Positions 31,509-34,147 of a stretch of DNA of 34,147 bases are shown piece after piece. Source of the stretch: Blastocladiella britannica (taxonomy: Eukaryota; Blastocladiomycota; Blastocladiomycetes; Blastocladiales; Blastocladiaceae). Where the stretch lies: assembly GCA_025349905.2 (NCBI GenBank), contig MU624658.1, positions 1 to 34,147 on the forward strand. The letters run 5' to 3'. The notes under the pieces are model-generated. The model did not search any database. It saw only the letters and a list, made by a program, of their open reading frames with translations, and was not told where the DNA came from. Position 1 is the stretch's first letter. Every line of letters starts with the position of its first letter. The position numbers and the translations under genes were made by a program.

Positions 31509-31853
31509 TCATTCGGATTTGCGCTTATTGCCGCCGTTCGACTTCTTTGACGTCTTAGTCGCTGGTTTCTTGTTAGGAGCCTGCATCTTAGTTGCCTTAG
31601 GTGTCGCCCGGGTGCTAGTGGGCTTAGGCGCCATCTGCCGAGTAGTGTACTTAGGAGCCGTCTGCCGAGTAGTGGCGTTGGTAGGTTCCTGAGGTTTCTT
31701 GACCTTTTGCATCGACTTCTTGACCATAGCTTCAATTGTGGTGGAGAGCTCGCCGCGGGTCATGGTAACCATCTCGGCGTCTTGGGCGCGTTTCGCCACG
31801 AGTTCAGCTTGTTGTCCTTTTTCGCTTGCCGTTCGATCTTGTTTTTGTTCCAA
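31509..31853 (-). pseudogene. Lys/Thr/Ala-rich basic open frame, possible retroelement remnant
   Basis: A minus-strand open frame of about 115 codons, with its first ATG only at 31772. It has a short helical part ('MTRGELSTTIEAMVKKSMQ') followed by a strongly basic tail with repeats of the type TTRQxAPK and ending in 'KKSNGGNKRKSE'. It starts close to one of the LTR-like palindromes (31902-31920). I do not recognise a family; a basic element-encoded nucleic-acid-binding fragment is the best guess. Confidence 0.3.
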
Positions 31854-31901
31854 CCAAAGAGGATCATGGTCGACCGTTTTTCAGCACAAGCTGTAACTTC
31901 T

Positions 31902-31920
31902 TGTGACGCCGAGCGTCACA
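31902..31920. repeat. LTR-terminus-like palindrome TGTGACG..CGTCACA, copy 1
   Basis: TGTGACGCCGAGCGTCACA: perfect 7-bp arms around CCGAG. The identical 19-mer recurs at 32690-32708. LTRs of Ty3-type elements begin with TG, and this motif marks an element boundary at 33492, which supports an LTR origin. Confidence 0.6.
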
Positions 31921-32009
31921 AGTCAATTGGTTTATTAAATACATTGACCTTTTCCCCTGGAACTACCTTGACCCCCGCGTACCGGCACTGCCCTGCCTCC
32001 ACCCCTGAC

Positions 32010-32509
32010 CCCGCCGTGACACCAAGCTTTTGACAGCGTACCACCCTGAGACCGACGGCCAGACCGAGCGGGTCAATCGGACCGTCGGTGTGTGGCTCCG
32101 GCATTACGTGGCGTATCAACACGATGACTGGTCCAAGCTTATCCCGTATGCCGAGATGTCGTACAACTCTGCTGAGCACGACACGATTGGGACGTCACCG
32201 TACTACGCCAATTTCGGGTACCATCCGCGCTTCACGACCGAGCCGGCCTTGGCGCATGCGGTTGAGAACGCCGAGCAGCTTGCCCAGCGACTGGCCAACA
32301 TCAAGGAGATTTTCACCAAGAAACTCGAGTCAGCCAAGCTCGTCATGAAAGATAACGCGGACATGAAATGGTACCCCGCGACCGATTTCACCAGTCCCAA
32401 CGCGACTGCCCGCGAGGTCGCTGAGGAGTTCCATGCCAAGTATCCTGACAAGCCCAAGCCAGGTGACACTCCATTGCCTGCCGCTGTCCCGCGCCGGCGT
32501 CGGCGCTGA
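32010..32509 (+). pseudogene. Ty3/Gypsy integrase C-terminal fragment with internal deletion
   Basis: The frame reads 'TAYHPETDGQTERVNRTV', the conserved integrase block holding the third catalytic acidic residue (Glu in TERVN), followed by 'SYNSAEHDTIGTSPYYANFG' and the helical region. After 'KDNADMKWYP' it jumps to a stretch of the kind seen at the very end of chromovirus polyproteins ('NATAREVAEEFHAKYPDKP') and stops at 32507-32509. The usual barrel and most of the chromodomain, some 200 residues, are missing. The 5' end is cut as well (in-frame TGA near 31998, no first two Asp). A G-rich run (32510-32516) right after the stop looks like a polypurine tract, and TGTAATGG follows. It is a dead fragment of an LTR retrotransposon. 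Confidence 0.8.
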
Positions 32510-32519
32510 GGGGGGCTGG

Positions 32520-32708
32520 TGTAATGGATCGGTAGTCATTGGGAATTGGGAGAATGTGTTGAGAGTAATTGTTGGCTTGTCTTTGCAAATCAAAGTCAAT
32601 ACATTGCTGTTCTTCACAATAGTACCTCTACTTGTCCACCGATCCCCCGCCTACTGGACCGTACCACGATCCTTCTCATTCAATGTGCTTGTGACGCCGA
32701 GCGTCACA
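32520..32708 (+). repeat. Candidate LTR after the integrase fragment
   Basis: Starts with TG just behind the polypurine-like run and ends with the CGTCACA arm of the palindrome, so it is bounded TG..CA. Beyond it the gag fragment of another element begins on the other strand. Its start (TGTAATG..GTAGTCA) is a weak match to the TGTGACG..CGTCACA start. Ends are tentative. Confidence 0.4.
32690..32708. repeat. LTR-terminus-like palindrome, copy 2
   Basis: Same 19-mer as at 31902-31920. It interrupts the minus-strand gag fragment directly after the GGCGCC sequence at 32709-32714. Confidence 0.6.
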
Positions 32709-32710
32709 GG

Positions 32711-33268
32711 CGCCAACAGGCCAAACAGGCGCTCGCTGGCCTCCAGTTGGACAGCCAGCTAGGCCAACGCATTCGCCGTCGTCGGCATTGGCTCGTAAAT
32801 CGCCGCGGCCTGCACAATGCTCAGCTTGAGCCCACACCAGAGGTTGAAGTACACCCCCGTCTCTCCCAGCGCGAAACCATGGCGGCCCAGAAGCTCGACC
32901 TGGCGACGGAGGCGGCCGGTGTACGCCACCACCGACTCGTTCTCGTCCTGGACCATGCGCCCAAGCTCGAGGATGAGGCTCGGCCTGGACACTTGCGGCT
33001 CGTACCGCGCGATGAGCGCATTGAGCGCGGCCTTGACAGTGTCGGGCGGCGGGGTCGCTGCCAGCTAGGTGGAAAGCCACATCTTCGGCTCGCCACTCAT
33101 CCACGTCTTAATGTAAAGCAGGCGGCGCTTTACGTCCTTCTTGTCCATGCCAGTCAGCGTGAAATAATCGTTCACGCTCTCGGCAAAGTCCCGCGCGGTG
33201 TACGCCGCGCTCGAGCCATCGAATTTGGCCGGGGGCGCGACGCCCCGCACCTGGTTGTCCGTGGACAA
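32711..33268 (-). pseudogene. Retrotransposon gag fragment (capsid region)
   Basis: On the minus strand the frame starts at a TTG where an ATG would be expected (33268) and reads 'STDNQVRGVAPPAKFDG', 'FAESVNDYFTLTGMD', 'RLLYIKTWMSGEPKMWL', then an in-frame TAG at 33065-33067. It continues in the same frame with 'TVKAALNALIARYEPQ', 'VVAYTGRLRRQVELL' and 'YFNLWCGLK', up to a second TAG at 32759-32761. This order (P..F.G, W-containing helix, Y..R/L..Q, F..GL) is that of Ty3/Gypsy capsid proteins. Zinc knuckle, protease and later genes are absent; the fragment is cut by the palindrome at 32708. Orientation is opposite to the integrase fragment, so two different elements are involved. Confidence 0.72.
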
Positions 33269-33492
33269 TGGTTTTCGGCAGTGGCGAGAAAAAAGAAGAT
33301 TACGGCTACGTCACACGGCGCAGTGCAAGGTCGCGAGTCAGATGTAACGACTGCTGGAGGGGCACTGCGGTCCGTGGAAGGATTTAGAGAATATATATGC
33401 TTGCCAAACAATTGACTCGCGACAGTGAACCAAAGACAAGTTCCAGTCGCGAGTTCCCAATACATTAAATATGTGACGTCTGAATCGTCACA
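33269..33492 (-). repeat. LTR and leader of the gag element, inserted into the ankyrin-like gene
   Basis: On the minus strand this begins with TGTGACG at 33492, exactly where the ankyrin-like reading frame breaks, and leads into gag. It holds a 9-bp inverted repeat, ACTCGCGAC (33415-33423) and GTCGCGAGT (33446-33454), plus a third related word at 33330-33340. I cannot place the LTR/leader border. Confidence 0.55.
33472..33492. repeat. LTR-terminus-like palindrome, copy 3
   Basis: Same 7-bp arms TGTGACG and CGTCACA as the other two copies but with a different 7-nt spacer (TCTGAAT), so it belongs to a related but not identical LTR. Confidence 0.6.
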
Positions 33493-34138
33493 GGCCAGAG
33501 CTGCGCCACCACTCGAGCACATCGACGTGGCCTTCCTTTCTGGCCCAGTCCATGGCCTGCAATGAGTACTTGAGCTCGAGGCCAGAATTGCGCCACCACT
33601 CGAGCACATCGACATGGCCGCTCCTGCTGGCCCAGTCCATGGCCCAGTACGAGTACACGAGTTTGAGGCCAGAATCGCGCCACCACTCGAGCACATCGAC
33701 ATGGCCGCTCCTGCTGGCCCAGTCCATGGCAAACTCCGAGTACACGAGTTTGAGGCCAGTATCGCGCCACCAGTTGAGCACGTCGACGTGGCCGTTCGCA
33801 CTGGCCCAGTACATGGCATTCTCCGAGTACTTGAGCTTGAGGCCAGAGCTGCGCCACCAGTTGAGCACATTGATGTGGCCGTTCCAGCTGGCCGAGTCCA
33901 AGGCATGATCCGAGTACTTGAGCTCAATGCCAGAACCACGCCACCACTCGAGCGCATCGACATGGCCATTCTTGCTGGCCCAGTCCATGGCATCCTCCGA
34001 GTAAGTGAATGGCAACGCAAGGGAGCGTCGCACCTGCAGCGCCTCAATCCACCCCAGCTCGCTTGCCCTATCGGGCAACAGGGACCATGCACAACAGAAA
34101 ATAGCCATGACCACGTCTGGCGCGTCGTCGCGCAGCAT
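33488..34138 (-). CDS. Ankyrin-like repeat protein, truncated at its C-terminus by an LTR
   Basis: The minus-strand frame starts with ATG at 34138, although the true start could lie beyond the window edge. After a head of about 45 residues ('VVMAIFCCAWSLLPDRASEL') come six copies of a 29-residue unit of the form S..AMDWAS.NGHVDVLEWWR.SGL.L.Y. The GHVDVLEWW core matches the G-H-x-x-V-V/L-x-x-L signature of ankyrin repeats, but the period is shorter than the usual 33. The fourth and fifth units are almost identical in DNA, pointing to recent duplication. The sixth ends at 'WWRSSGL', and the next codon, TGA, is made by the first bases of the LTR. Earlier units continue with Glu-Leu or Lys-Leu there, so the original gene was longer. 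Protein-protein binding is the general role of such repeats; the partner is unknown. Confidence 0.75.
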   Translation of the reverse strand: MLRDDAPDVVMAIFCCAWSLLPDRASELGWIEALQVRRSLALPFTYSEDAMDWASKNGHVDALEWWRGSGIELKYSDHALDSASWNGHINVLNWWRSSGLKLKYSENAMYWASANGHVDVLNWWRDTGLKLVYSEFAMDWASRSGHVDVLEWWRDSGLKLVYSYWAMDWASRSGHVDVLEWWRNSGLELKYSLQAMDWARKEGHVDVLEWWRSSGL

Positions 34139-34147
34139 TACACGGGC

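Overview
The window looks like nuclear DNA of an early-diverging zoosporic fungus, most likely Blastocladiomycota (Allomyces/Catenaria type). This is inferred from GC-rich genes, short introns (about 50-70 nt) with GT..AG borders, an HSPA12-like Hsp70, a 29-residue 'GHVDVLEWW' ankyrin-like repeat gene, a receiver-domain phosphodiesterase and a Fanzor-type TnpB relative. It is an inference from content; no species marker is present. A run of 155 N lies inside one gene.

Layout. 1-1365: decayed Fanzor-like (OrfB/TnpB-type) nuclease gene, minus strand. 1645-10180: a five-exon gene for a 2750-residue cytoskeletal linker (two calponin-homology domains, long helical rod, Gas2-related domain). 10224-10782: small secreted protein, minus. 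10913-13488: coiled-coil protein with an acidic stretch, minus. 13489-14004: divergent promoter region. 14005-18781: RA-PH adaptor with polyproline, resembling the RIAM/lamellipodin (MRL) plan. 18921-20114: secreted Cys/Ala/Tyr repeat protein, minus. 20703-24075: response-regulator/cyclic-nucleotide phosphodiesterase (RegA-like), minus. 24565-25943: a six-exon seven-TM receptor with rhodopsin-class hallmarks, followed by a broken tandem copy at 26175-27472. 27758-30506: Hsp70/HSPA12-like ATPase with a helical N-terminus and low-complexity linker, minus. 30507-33492: LTR-retrotransposon debris (gag, integrase end, LTR-like palindromes). 33488-34138: ankyrin-like repeat gene cut off by an LTR.

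The genes do not form an operon. Two (CH-rod-GAR and RA-PH) point to actin/microtubule and Ras/Rap signalling. Two others (the REC-phosphodiesterase and the receptor) point to signal reception and cyclic-nucleotide turnover, which fits a motile zoospore biology. The two ends of the window are mobile-element territory, with clear cases of gene damage by insertion and drift. I joined exons by hand from reading-frame continuity and splice borders; every multi-exon model here has an internally consistent phase, but none has transcript support.
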